Assembly: GCA_964020975.1 (NCBI GenBank) | Contig: OZ026628.1 | Coordinates: 17,792,240-17,856,239, forward strand | Reading direction: 5' to 3' | Source: Hermodice carunculata | Lineage: Eukaryota > Annelida > Polychaeta > Eunicida > Amphinomidae | Length of the DNA: 64,000 bases | Shown here: positions 1 to 11,069 of the stretch, in pieces | Layout: each line of letters starts with the position of its first letter | Position numbering within the stretch: position 1 is the first letter of the stretch | Notes under the pieces: generated by a model | What the model was told of the DNA's origin: nothing | The model's database searches: none | What the model saw: only the letters and a program-made list of their open reading frames with translations | Made by a program: the position numbers and the translations under genes

Positions 1-610
1 CCCAGGCTGGGTCCTGCTGCCCACTGCTCACTGTGTGATGGTCCAGTGAACACATGTGTGAGACAGTGGGATGCTGCAAGCTGATTCATCTTTCTTGGCA
101 AAACCTCTCTTTACTATTGGGGAACACACTATAGGGGCAATAATTTAATACTTTAACCTTGTCTCATATCATAGAGCTTAATTTTTTGGAAAAATTAAAA
201 CATTTTATATGAAAAAAATTGAAGCCGTAATCCAAGTACTGGCATGACATTGCCATGTTGGAAACTTACATCAGGCTGACAAATTCAGGAATTCTGCTTT
301 ATTATGTTAAAAACTACTTGATAACTGAATGACTAACTTAATAACACAACTTTTCAATCCCACTTTTTATTAGAAAAAAAAAATATCAGATCATGGTAAT
401 ATGTACACATCGTATTTCCATGTTGCAGAGTTCATGTTGTATTAGCAGTGTATTTACAAATAAGCAGTGTTTAGAGTTCAATTCTCCACATACAGCAAAA
501 ATCAGACCATGGCACAGTAATATCTACATGTATATAATGCATTTTCATGTTGCACAGTTCACGCGTTAACATCTTATTTACACATCATCCTTTGTTTGTT
601 TTTTTCTAGA
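1..610. other. Intergenic / 3' flank of the Tudor-like gene
   Basis: No coding region is recognisable. Two related stretches at about 386-436 and 502-560 (both starting ATCAGA(T/C)CATGG and ending near CA(C/G)AGTTCA) look like an old tandem duplication of roughly 116 bp. If the neighbouring minus-strand gene is real, this is its 3' untranslated region. Confidence 0.5.
366..371 (-). promoter_or_regulatory. Candidate polyadenylation signal AATAAA (minus strand)
   Basis: TTTATT on the plus strand reads AATAAA on the minus strand, about 240 bp downstream of the stop codon of the minus-strand ORF ending at 611. The position suits a 3' end, but the hexamer is common in AT-rich DNA. Confidence 0.35.
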
Positions 611-1057
611 TTACCAAACAACAATTAGATCTCCATTTCTGAGATCTGTGATGAGTTCGTCAAGCTCCAGATAATGGGGTCCATCTGAAGCCTCCTCATC
701 ATAGACAACAGCAAATTCAACAACGTCATCCTTTTTCATCATTTGGCCAATCACTCCATCATACCATTTGTCATTTCCTGAGTTCTCATCAGACCAACAA
801 TGAGATATTGTCTTATTTTCAAGAATTTCTGGATGGCACAGACAATCTTGAATCCGCCTGGACTCAATATCCATATCTTCTGGTAGACATGATTCCATTA
901 GCTTTTTCAGGTTTGCTTTCAGCTGTGAAACCGATAACGGTCTCTTGTTTGCAGAGAAAGCAAACACACTGGGGTCAGCATATTTCTGGAGAAGAAGCAT
1001 TTTTCTTACTTTTAGTTGAGTTTTAAGAGCAGACTTCTTTTGAGTCTCTTTTTTCAT
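611..1057 (-). CDS. Terminal exon of a small protein with a Tudor-like C-terminal domain
   Basis: The ORF encodes 148 residues. The N-terminal third is rich in Lys and Gln. The C-terminal 70 residues contain the pattern HCWSDE...KWYDGVIG...EFAVVYDEE...YLELDELITDLRNGDL. This pattern (aromatic WY-x-G, then a YD/E strand, then a GDL end) is what I associate with Tudor/Agenet-like reader domains of invertebrate chromatin proteins; that is family inference from pattern only. The reading frame stays open upstream of the Met to GCGCATTTTAG, a plausible splice acceptor (AG at 1080-1081), so this is probably the last exon and the Met at 1057 need not be the start. No neighbouring exon was found. It is the only intact-looking non-zinc-finger host ORF in the first 3 kb. 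It could also belong to a mobile element. Confidence 0.5.
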   Translation of the reverse strand: MKKETQKKSALKTQLKVRKMLLLQKYADPSVFAFSANKRPLSVSQLKANLKKLMESCLPEDMDIESRRIQDCLCHPEILENKTISHCWSDENSGNDKWYDGVIGQMMKKDDVVEFAVVYDEEASDGPHYLELDELITDLRNGDLIVVW

Positions 1058-1089
1058 TTTCTTTAATTCTCCCTCAAGCCTAAAATGCG

Positions 1090-2214
1090 CTTATTTCAAT
1101 CGTCTCGGTACTCATCCAGTTTGGTTAAAAAATTTGTTACTTATTTTGATCTGTTTTTCCAAATTTTTCCATCCATAAACTTCTCTGGAATCTTATTTTA
1201 AAGAAGACGCCCTAAGAATGGCCCAGAAATCACCAAAAAGGACATTTTTAAAAAAATTTTTTCTTCACGATTGCATAATTCCATCTTACCTCAAAAGATC
1301 CGCCAAGTGTGATGCTGATCGCATTAAAACACGCGAGAAATGATCACATAAACAATACTTGTCCCAGCTCATATTTATGCAAAATGGCGGATTTCATCGA
1401 GACGCGAGTTTGACCATTCACGTAAAAGTTCCCGCTGTACGCATAAATGCATGCAATAACAAGAAACCGTGAGTTACATATTAATAAAAACATATTTTTT
1501 GATCGAACTAATATAATATTGGCACCGCAAATGAATTATTTGACCACAAGACCACCATTCAAAGTTAGGCAAATTTAACATGTGACAGATAGGAGAGGTA
1601 CGGGCCACGCCCACTCGCTGACATCCCTATACCAAGTGTATTCAAAAATTGATAATGTATATTTTTGTATAAGTAATAACTTAAATAAGTATCATAGGAA
1701 GTTTATAATGCTGAATGGTGATCGAGAAATATAAGTCCAACAGGCATCTAAGCTATGCCTGTTCAGTGAGGCTTGGTCTCTGTGTAAGTGCCAGGGGTCA
1801 AGTGACAGTGGAAGTGACCTTTTCACATTCAACTTGATAAGTTGCCCTGGCCTGGTAACTTCAAAATCTGAGACTGAAGTGGTGAAGAATACCGAGACCC
1901 TTCATGGCTTCGTGCAGCTGGGTTAAGAGGTTCACCTGGAACATCTATGCGTTGAATAACCCACATAGGGCCATATCTGCAATAAAATTAAAATATTGTG
2001 TATTTATCTGTGCAGTCAATTATTTGTGCTAATAGATGGTGGCAGATGGGCCTAAAACCACAACGTCGTCACATGGAGCTCCAACATAGAAAGGTTTGAA
2101 ACGAAGTTCACATCTAGACCACCATCCCGCATCACGTTTGGCATGATTTCCCCATTTCTGAACCCACCAACAAGCTGCTACTCACCAGTTTATTCCAAAA
2201 TTATTTCCTACAGG
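1090..2214. other. Unannotated stretch, possible promoter side of the minus-strand gene
   Basis: No ORF of note. Around 1300-1460 the sequence is richer in CpG (ACGCGAGAA, GAGACGCGAG) than its surroundings, and AAAATGGCGG at 1381-1390 matches the YY1-type core often found just downstream of animal transcription starts. This suggests, without proving, a promoter or first exon for the gene at 611-1057 or for a divergent transcript. Confidence 0.3.
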
Positions 2215-3120
2215 TATATCACACAGATAATCCTTTTTTTTTTTATTCAAATTATTTTATGAATTTTGGTGTGTTTTTCTTACTTGTCACTTCTTTTCCA
2301 AAATTGAAACTTTGTGGATTTTTTCCTTGTGAAAGGTTCAAGCAAAGATGTTCACTAGGTAGCACTGCTGTGGATTCCTGATTTTTAACAATTTTTTCAA
2401 TTCAGGTACTTGTCGGTAAATGCACCTTTTCCGTTGCTTACCATGAAGTGAAGTTTGTTCACCAGGTGGTGCTGCAATTTTTTTCTTTTTCAAATTGTTT
2501 TGTGTTTTTGTTACTTGTCACTTCTCCAGAACTGTGTCTCAGATTAAATTGAAACTTTGTGGATTTTTTTCTTGTGAAAGGTTCAAGCAAAGATGTTCAC
2601 TAGGTAGCACTGCTGTGGATTCCTGATTCCTAACGATTTTTTTTCAGTTCGGGTACTTGTCAGTAAATGCACCTTTTCCATTGCTTACCATGCAAGTCAA
2701 TGGGCATTCTAATGGCAAATCACATTTTGGACTTCTCTGAAGAAACTGTCTTTAAGATTTACTTCAAACTTAATGGCAATGTACTTTGGGTGGGTCTCTA
2801 CCAAGTTTGTTCAAATGGTCTCGTTCCAGTGATTTTTGGATTTTCAATGATTTTTTTTCAAAAGTCTTTACAAAAGTGTAATAGGAAAGTTTAACATGGG
2901 AATTTCTTGTAATGGTTATAACCTAAATATTTTCTTCGCCAGATTTATACCAAACTTGGTAGGGATGTATCTTTTATAAGTAGCTACCTACTTTGTGCAA
3001 AATGGTCATGCTACAGTGATGTTTGGACCTTGGTCAAAATTATGCAACCGACAATGATGCCTATATATATGCATTGTGCGGATTTGAACACACGATGCCT
3101 GAAGGCATCTTGCAGACTCT
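2215..3120 (+). repeat. F2-family Helentron-like repeat fragment
   Basis: It carries the F2 tandem phrases also found at 19.3-20.7, 27.5-29.6 and 59.3-63.7 kb: CAGATTAAATTGAAAC, a GGATTCCTGATTTTTAAC string, TTCACCAGGTGG and AAGTCAATGGGCATTC, in two partial units. The 5' end with the CTCAGCTGA motif is missing. The 3' side ends in small hairpins (GATGCCTGAAGGCATC at 3094-3109), set in a wider imperfect palindrome at about 3050-3152. No protein is encoded. Confidence 0.75.
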
Positions 3121-3594
3121 GCAGGGCTATGCCTTTATGCATCGTGCACTGAGAAAGGGTTTACCTCTTTAGTAAAATGCCGATTATATGTTATGCAAAG
3201 TCAAAAAGAAAATTGACGTTTTCAATTCATGGTCAGTACTAAATCTGAGAAATGAAGCATGTTAAGTACTATTTTAGGCTGTAGAATCGTCTTTTAAGTT
3301 ATGTTTAGTACAATGTTATGAATTTGTATATGAAAAGTGGAATAAATTATGAAATTTTCATAGCCAGTTTCGCTACAGTTTACATGTTTTATTAACCAAA
3401 TCACTTTATTATGCACTGGTTATTTGGGTATAGAATAGTGCTACCAGAGGCATTTAACAAGCTTTTCAAGCTAGTAGCCTCGCTTAAAATTGGTCCAAAT
3501 GTTATAAAACATAACTCAATAAAAGATAAATACTTTATTTTTCCTTCCTATGTACAATAAAATTTGCTCAGGTTTGCTTTATAACAATATAAAT

Positions 3595-3606
3595 TTTCCA
3601 TTACAG
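3595..3606 (+). promoter_or_regulatory. Splice acceptor of zinc-finger gene copy 1
   Basis: A pyrimidine-rich AT tract ends in TTCCATTACAG, followed by ATAG. The same junction is kept at 31096 and 42510 (TCTATTGCAG). It is conserved in all three gene copies, so the zinc-finger exon probably follows at least one upstream, probably non-coding exon. Confidence 0.65.
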
Positions 3607-3992
3607 ATAGCAAGAAGACCGAGAAGGTGTTGCAGTTGCTGGTTTGATGAGCTTCATTGAAGTGGAGAGTCTGCTGGGATAAACTTCATATGTATCATTT
3701 GTGTGGGCTGTGTGCTCATGTAAGCCACAGTCACTGGTTTATACAATAGTGCTCCTCGCTCTCCCTGTAATACCATAGGAATAAAGGCATCTGGACCAAT
3801 GATGTACAAGTATTAAAGAGAAATTTCCTGGATACAAAGCCCAAAGAGAAGTAGACCCAGTGTTCAACATATGAGGGAAATTGCACCAAATAATGATCAG
3901 AAGAACTATATGTGAACCGATACACTCTAGAATTTATAGGCCTGCAGTTGCATAACACTTATAAATGCAATATTTCATGTTTATTTTAAAAA

Positions 3993-4664
3993 ATGAAACC
4001 TCAAACAGGCAAAAAACCATACAAATGTGACATATGTGGTGTTGAATTTAGTAGTAACCCAAAGGTGCACATGAGAACTCACACAGGTGAGAAGCCATAC
4101 CAGTGTACAACATGTGGAAAAGGTTTTGCTGTGAATGCTCTATTGAAGATACACATGAGAACTCACACTGGAGAAAGACCATATGCATGTGGAACATGTT
4201 CTGCAGCATTTGTACAAAGGAGTCATCTGACAGCACATGTAAGAACTCACACAGGTGAGAAGCCCTACCAGTGTACAATATGTAGCAGAAGGTTTTGTAA
4301 GAGCAATCAGTGTAAAAGTCACATGAGAACTCACACAGGTGAGAAGCCCCACCGGTGTAAAACATGTGATAAATGCTTTGCAGGCTCCAAAGAGCTTAAG
4401 GTACATATGCATATCCACACTGGACATAAGCCATACCAGTGTACAACATGTGGAAAAGGATTTGCTGTGAATGCTCTATTAAAGATACACATGAGAACTC
4501 ACACTGGAGAAAGACCATATGCATGTGGAACATGTTCTGCAGCATTTGTACAAAGGAGTCATCTGACAGCACATGTAAGAACTCACACAGGTGAGAAGCC
4601 CTACCAGTGTACAATATGTGGCAGAAGGTTTTGTAAGAACAACCAGTGTAAAAGTCACATGAGG

Positions 4665-4697
<33 letters not shown>

Positions 4698-5630
4698 GTG
4701 TGTGGTGTTCGCTATGCATATAATTACGATCTTAAAATTCACATGAAGAGACACATACGTATACAGCCACAGAAGTGTTCAATGTGTGACAAGCATTTGA
4801 CACAAATTGATACTTTGGGACTATATGCAAGAAATCAGGTAGATGAAAAAGCGATCCAGTGTACAGCATGCTTAAAGAAGCAGAACACACTGTCTGATAG
4901 AGGTGTGACTGAACAAATTGCTGCAGACTTAATAATACCTGATGAGGATAGTTCTTCAGAAAAATCTTCCATGAAATTTGGAGAACATGATCCAAACATT
5001 GGTCCAAACATTCAGTCTGAATATGAGCATCTTGCAAATATGGAAAAAGGCTCTGTCTGTATGGAATCTGAAGAACAAGATGCATGTACAACAGTTATAC
5101 CAGAGGAAAAGCTTCATGAGTGTACCCTTTGTGGCCAGAGGTTTTCCAACATGGACCTCTTTGATATACACATGATAAGTCACAGAGATGAGAAGACATT
5201 CAAGTGTACATCCTGTGATGCTGTGTTTGAAGTCCCCCAAAATACATATGATATAAGTCATGCTGGAGACTGGACCTACCAGTGCCCTATGTGTGGTACA
5301 GGGTCTACAGAGGGAGACATTAACTTGAGCCATACTGACAAAGACATGACCAAAATGAACAGCATGGACTTAACAATGACTGAGGAAAATAAGACAAATG
5401 TTAAATTTGATAGTCTTATACTTTGTACTCAATCTGAAGCAGCTGGTGTGAAGTCAGTAGAAGCCTCTGTAACAAATTTGGATAATCAGCTTGTCTGTGT
5501 AAAATCAGAGGAACAAAATACATGTGCGACAGCTGTCCTAAGTATATGTTCATTCAAGTGTGTATCTTGTGGTGTGCAGTTTAAAGATATCAACTCTTTT
5601 GATGTACATGTTAGAAGTCATACTAGCTAG
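3993..5630 (+). CDS. C2H2 zinc-finger protein, tandem copy 1
   Basis: A 545-residue nuclear DNA-binding protein by family. Nine fingers joined by TGEKP-type linkers occupy about residues 9-254. Finger 1 is two residues short between the second Cys and first His, so it may not fold. Fingers 2-4 and 6-8 are near-identical triplets (contact helices VNALLKI, QRSHLTA, K(S/N)NQCKS). Two degenerate Cys pairs follow, then an acidic linker, a lone finger (HECTLCGQRF..., about 375-397), two His-poor finger relics, and a final finger FKCVSCGVQF. A VCVKSEEQ motif near residue 504 fits the SUMO consensus psi-K-x-E. No KRAB, BTB or SCAN domain is present. The start has fingers immediately downstream and a conserved MKP context with copy 2. 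The stop comes seven codons early relative to copy 2, because of a four-base CTAG duplication. Targets are unknown. Confidence 0.9.
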
Positions 5631-5870
5631 TGAGACTAGTGAGATGGTATAGTAATGTACATGTGGTATAGAGGATAGAACATGTGGAAATAACCACATA
5701 AGTGGTAGAGTGGAGAATATGTACCAGTGTCTATAGTGTGTGGTTTTTATTTCAGTGAAACTCTTTGACTGGAAAGAGACACAGACAAGACTTCCCCATG
5801 AGAGAGTGCAAAGGCAGGAGGAAAATACTGCTGGGAATTTTCAAACTCTGGTCCTGTCTTTACAAATCTG

Positions 5871-5876
5871 AATAAA
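5871..5876 (+). promoter_or_regulatory. Polyadenylation signal, zinc-finger copy 1
   Basis: AATAAA lies 240 bp after the stop. The matching AATAAA at 33367-33372 in copy 2 is in homologous sequence. Confidence 0.6.
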
Positions 5877-5889
5877 GCGAATATTAAAC

Positions 5890-6960
5890 GGATGAACCAG
5901 AGTATCATTGGGGTCGTCAGTGGTGTTTGCCTTCATACATACTGTTTCTTCTGCTGTCAGTCAACTGAGATTACAGGATGGTCCATTCTTTGTCTATCCC
6001 TCTGTCCAGCCAAATTACTCTCCAGATAGTGAGCTGGTGGATTCCGGATTTTACATGAGTTTTCAGTTCAGGAACTCGTCTGTTAATGCATACTTTCCTA
6101 TGGATTTCAATGCAAGTCAATGTGGTTTGCAATGGTAATGCACATTTTGACTTCTCCAAAACAGTGAGGTGGATTCACTTCAAACTTGGTAGGATATATC
6201 TTTGCTGGCTCTACATCAAGTGTCTTCAAATAGTTGTGCTCCAGTGATTTTTAAAAATATTTTTGTATGGTGAGAGGCCAGTGACCTTCACACTCCTATT
6301 TGTCCAAGTTTCCAAGTCAATAAGTAGATTGATAGTGAAATCATGAAAGCTACCAACTGAAATAGGAATTTTTGTATTATTTCCTTCATATTGCCATACC
6401 AACATTGTAACTAAAAAGCAGGATGGAATGTTTGTTCAGTGAAATTACTGATCATGCGAAGAAGACCATTGATGAACATTAGGTTGTTTACATTTTACAA
6501 TGCAAATCCAGCACATTCAATGAATTTGTGTCTACCCGCAGCTCATGCCCACATGTTTTGTTCACTTTGCGTCTTCCCCTTTATTAAAGTTTCTGTGGAA
6601 TGTCTCTTCATCAAAATTTAGTAATGGACGGCAACAATAAACTTCTTGTGTCACATTTATCTCTCCCCCATTTCTGAAAGTTCATTGGAGAACAGCATCC
6701 ATTTTTGTTATTTTAAATGCATCGCAGCATTATTCTTATGGACCTACCATGTAAGAGTCTTAGTCCAGGTTGTTTGAGGACTTCTAAAAATTTATTTCCA
6801 TAGGAACAGATGATTTGTCCATGTTATATCTGACTTGTGGCACATCAGTTTATTTGACAAATTAAATCGATCACCATACTGGGAATATACAGGTGGAAGT
6901 AATGTGAAAAGGTGTATTTTGATTATACAGGAGAAACTTAGTACCGGTAATGTTTGTGAA
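5890..6960 (+). repeat. 3' flank of copy 1, with an old F2 remnant
   Basis: About 5950-6300 contains a decayed F2 stretch (GTCAGTCAACTGAGATTA, GGTGGATTCCGGATTTT, TTTCAATGCAAGTCAATG). The same remnant sits at the matching place in copy 2 (33460-33730), so it predates the duplication. The rest, 6300-6960, is shared in part with 35035-35400 and has no gene. Confidence 0.65.
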
Positions 6961-6965
6961 AATGA

Positions 6966-7356
6966 TTGGCTAACATACAAGGTTTGGACAGAAACTTGAA
7001 TGAACTTCAAACCTATGGCAAATTTAAAAGTGCTTTTGAACAAGAAAACTACTTAAGACTAAAAATACCCATAGAAAAACATAAAAACTTCACCAATTTA
7101 CAAATAAGTGCTCATGATCTTCAGATTGAAACTGGCCGGTATAATGGAACACCGTTATTAAATAAACAGAACATGTTATTTCATGCAGTCACAGCTGGAA
7201 GATGCAGTGCATTTCATGCTTGACTGCACAAAGTATCCCTTCGGAAATTTATTGTTCACAGAACTAGAAAAGCATAATGCGTCTTTCATGTCGGCCTATT
7301 TAAAGTTTATTTTTTTCATGTCTAGCTCCAATCATCAAGTACTAAAACATGTCCTT
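6966..7356 (+). mobile_element. LINE ORF2 C-terminal fragment
   Basis: Two overlapping frames encode the C-terminal part of a non-LTR retrotransposon ORF2. The first reads ELQTYGKFKSAFEQENYLRL and later AHDLQIETGRYN. The second reads QLEDAVHFMLDCTKYPF and later NHQVLKHVLN. The pattern (TY-x-x-FK, E-x-YL, then LxIETGRY, then E-x-x-HFxLxCxxY) is typical of this region in CR1/L2/Jockey-like LINEs. A frameshift lies near 7160-7190. The reverse transcriptase part is absent and the right end is cut exactly where an F1 element begins (AACTGGGAAAG at 7357). Confidence 0.75.
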
Positions 7357-8380
7357 AACTGGGAAAGATGATTTGCTGCATAGCAAATCAGTGTGTGTCT
7401 TAAAGCATGTTGGTATGGCAATGTACAACTATTCCATAACACAAGAGTAGAAGTTGGAATGGCATCTCTATCTATTATAGCTTTGAAGTTGAATATTCAA
7501 GATTTAAAATTTCTAATGGTGCTATTTAGCATAATTTAAATTGCTACAACTTTTATTTTTAATTCATTAGGTGTGCAATGGTCAACCACCCCCTAGTAGA
7601 AGTTGGAATGAAATCTCTATTATAATGTTGAAAATATTCAAGATTTAAAATTTCTAATACTGCTAAATTTTTTTTTTCATTAATTGCAAATATATAAAAG
7701 TACAAAAGGCACTAAACAATAGTATGACCGACTAATAGACAACTTAAACTAAAGTACACATTAGTAACAGAAACAAAAAAATCAGTTTCGATTACTGGTA
7801 ATTAGCATAATTTATATTGTTATAACTTTTGTTTTAGATTCATTTCATGGGCAATGGTCAACAATCCCCTATTAGAAGTTACAATGACATCTCTATCTAT
7901 AATAGTTTTGAAGATATTCAAGGTTTAAAATTTCCAATGCTGCTAATTCGCATAATTTAAATGGCTACAACTTTTGTTTTCGATTCATTACATGCGCAAT
8001 AGTTAATAACCCCTAGTAGAAGTTAAAATGACATATCTATGATAGTCTTGAAGATATTCAAGTTTTAAAATTTCTAATGCTGATAATTAGCATAATCTAA
8101 ATTGCTACAATTTTTGTTTTAAATTCATTAGATGTGCACTGGTCAATGACCCCCTAGTAGAAGTTGGAATGACATTTCTATCAATTATACTTTTGAAGAT
8201 AGTCAAGATTTAAAATTCCAAATGCCCGTGATTTGCATAATTTTAAATATCTTTGTTCCTATGTATAAAACAGTCAAACTCCTTGTATGGAGGTACACTC
8301 ATGCCAAGTTTGGAGTTTCTATGTATAATAGTGTCTGAGAAAAGTGTCAGACAAATTTGCTGGTAAAGAAGAAAGATAGA
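7357..8380 (-). mobile_element. F1 Helentron-like element 1
   Basis: The family 3' end is at the left (AACTGGGAAAG then a GATTTGCTG...AGCAAATC hairpin). The core is tandem units sharing GTAGAAGTTGGAATGACAT and TTGAAGATATTCAAG. The right end is a short degraded GAAA tract that abuts the next element at 8381. Non-coding. Confidence 0.75.
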
Positions 8381-9290
8381 AACTAGAAAAGAAGATTTGC
8401 TTCTAAGCAAATCTGTGCCTTCAAAAGTTGTTAATATTAAATGGTACAACTTTTATCCTTTGGTACTTCACATAACATTTAGCTTATGGCTCGATGCTAA
8501 TCTCAAAGTTCAAATGACCTTGACCTTTGACCTTAACAGGTCGCATGTAAAGTGCACAGCGTTACAATACCCACAATTCAAGCCCAACATGAACCAAATC
8601 GGATTAAAATTGACCAAGTTATGACAAGACGAAACATTAAAGGGCCAAATGACCTTGACCTTTGCCCTTTTGAGGTGACATGTTCTTATAAAAATACACA
8701 GTGTTGCAATATCTACAACTTCAGTCCAACATGATTAGAATTGGATGGAAATTGGCCAGGTTATGACTGGATGAATCTTTCAAAGGTCTAAATGACCTTG
8801 ACGTTTGACCTTTAGAGGTCATAAGTAAGTTTCAAAAATGTGCAGTGTACAATAGCTACAGTTTGAGCCCAACATGATCAAAATTGGATAAGAATTGACC
8901 AAGTTATGGCTAGCCACCACCGAAAATGACCTTTGACCTTGAGATGACCTCTACCTGAAGTGAACCTTGACCTCAAAAATGACATTTTGGCTTAAAATTG
9001 ACCTTTGACCTTGACATGATCTTGACATTTGAGATGACCTTTACCTTGCTATGATCGAACTCCTATACACTCAGAGCCACATCTGCTATAGTACATAATA
9101 TATTGAAGATTTAAAACTTTAATTAGCCCTTTTTTGCATAATTTTGAAAAGCATGACCTCTCATTATAAAAAGGCCAGACTTCATCCACAGAAGTATAAC
9201 TGTACTAAGTTTGGAGTTTCTACGTGTAATACTTTTCAAATGAAATGTCGGACAAAGAAAGAAAGAAAGAAGGAAGGAAAAGAAAGAAAG
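8381..9290 (-). mobile_element. F1 Helentron-like element 2
   Basis: Begins AACTAGAAAAGAAGATTTGC with its stem-loop. The core has units with CAACATGA at 8585, 8727 and 8870 (142-143 bp apart), each followed by dense GACCTTGACCTTTGACC motifs. It ends in a (GAAA)n tract at about 9253-9290. Confidence 0.8.
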
Positions 9291-9804
9291 AACTAGGAAA
9301 GATGATTTGATGCATAGCAAATCAGTGTGTGTGTCTTCAAAGCATATTGGTATGGCAAAGTACAACTATTCCATAAAACAGGAGTAGAAGTTGGAATGAC
9401 ATCTCTATCTATTATAGCTTTGAAGTTATTCAAGATTTAAAATTTCTAATGGTGCTATTTAGCAATTTAAATTGCTACAACTTTTAATTTTAATTCATTA
9501 GGTGATTAGGTGCCAATGGTCAACAACCCCCCAGTAGAAGTTGGAATGACATCTCTATTATACTGTTGAAGATATTCAAGATTGAAAATTTCAAATGCCC
9601 CTAATTTGCATAATTTTAAACATCTTCATTTCTCTGTATAAAACAGTCAAACTCCTCGTATGGTGGTACAATCATGCCAAGTTTGGACTTTCTATGTATA
9701 ATAGTGTCCGAGAAAAGTGTCGGACAAATTTGCTGGAAAAGAAAGAAAAGAAAGAAAGAAAGAAAGAAAGAAAGAACAGTATGTCTGTGTTGGCACACAG
9801 ACAT
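9291..9804 (-). mobile_element. F1 Helentron-like element 3 (short)
   Basis: Starts AACTAGGAAAG, contains two core units like element 1, then (GAAA)n at about 9737-9775, and ends with the complete 5' hairpin GTCTGTGTTGGCACACAGAC at 9783-9802. It shows both family termini within 514 bp. Confidence 0.8.
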
Positions 9805-10825
9805 GATAGAATGCATGAGCAGGGATCGTGAGCATTTCCTGGTCTGTGTAATTGTATATAAATGATGTAGCCCAAAATGTTTTTCTAAGAGCCACTGAAC
9901 TGACTGGTGTCCAGAAAGAAAACACTAACTTATAATTAAATTACCAAACAGACATAGCCATTCAATCAATACAGCCAATGTTAATATGACAAAATTAACT
10001 CATTCAGTGATGAACCCAAAGGATATGCTCTTTGCTAATTCTTTCAAATTTGCATTGCTAATACAGTGTGTGAAACGAATAAAAAAGGTCAGAATATCAC
10101 AAATCATGAGCAGATATTATATTCTATTATGATTGTCAGAAATTTTAAATCAGAACCCCCTCATTTAAAAGATAAGAATACTCAGTATATCCCTTTTGAT
10201 ACAAATTTTACTGACAGTAAATGAAGACTTCTGTCCTGAATGAGTCCAGAGATGCCGCATTTTCAAAGGGTCATTTTGATGTCACATCTTGTAAAATATA
10301 TACCAGGATGATGGCTTGTTTGCAATTTAATTGAGATGTGACACCCCTGTAAAAATATCCCAAAGGTCTTACAATGTTGATAAAGGCCCCAGATTATGAG
10401 TGAAATCTATTGGGGTAATGAAATACACATAAACTTAAGGAGGAAAGGGTAGGGTTTATTTTGATGTCGTTACACTTGCCAGGTCTTTGGAATAAGCTGG
10501 CCATTTGGTACCAATCATTCACTGTCACTGGTCATGTGTGTTTGGTGGGGTGGCACACACCTCGCAGGGCCAGCTCCACAATGAAATGGTGTCCCTCAAG
10601 CAGGATTATTTTGTAAAAAATCCAATTATTTGATGCTACAAAGGTAAAAATAAAACCCATGTAAATGTCTACAGCAGCACCCATGTGGACTTGTTTACAA
10701 ACACCACTAATTATAGCAGCGGGGTTGAGTGGCAGGGCAAAGAGGTCAGTGATAGGCTGTTTGGCCCCACCAGCACTGTGGTCACAACTAATGAGACGGC
10801 CCCTAGTGCTCAAGTTAGGTGGAAT
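9805..10825. other. Unique spacer between F1 elements
   Basis: No recognised gene, repeat family or RNA. Small ORFs on both strands around 10532-10859 overlap each other and lack a recognisable domain. Confidence 0.5.
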
Positions 10826-11069
10826 GGACTGTATAGTAGATAATATATTGAAGATTTAAAACTTTAATTAGCCCTCATTTATATAATTTTGAAAAGCATG
10901 ACCTCTCTCTATAAAAAGGCCAGACTTTATCTATAGAAGTATAATTGTGCCAAGTTTAGAGTTTCTACGTGTTATACTTTTCAAATGAAATGTCGAACAA
11001 ATTTGCCTGTAAAGAAAGAAAGAAAGAAAGAAAGAATTCCTAAAAAAAAGTATGTGTGTGTTGGCACAC
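10826..11069 (-). mobile_element. F1 element 4, 5' part only
   Basis: Shares the phrase AAGATTTAAAACTTTAATTA and the (GAAA)n tract plus TGTTGGCACACA end with elements 2 and 6. Its inner side is cut off at about 10826. Confidence 0.75.

Noticed and set aside
1381-1390. Short ORF starting ATGGCGGATTTCATCG
   Set aside because: Only nine codons before a stop. Kept only as a possible YY1-like site.
3731-3958. Minus-strand ORF in the 5' leader (starting near NCRPINSRVYRFTYSSS), with relatives at 31248 and 42643
   Set aside because: It is seen in all three copies only because the leader is duplicated. Lengths differ (75, 68 and 115 residues), frames are disrupted and no domain is recognisable.
4048-5333. 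Long minus-strand ORFs opposite zinc-finger copy 1 (Cys/Ser/Leu-rich repeats)
   Set aside because: They mirror the antisense of the periodic finger codons. The same shadows appear opposite copies 2 and 3.
10532-10859. Opposing ORFs of 93 and 64 residues
   Set aside because: They overlap each other, have no recognisable motifs and show no conservation elsewhere in the window.
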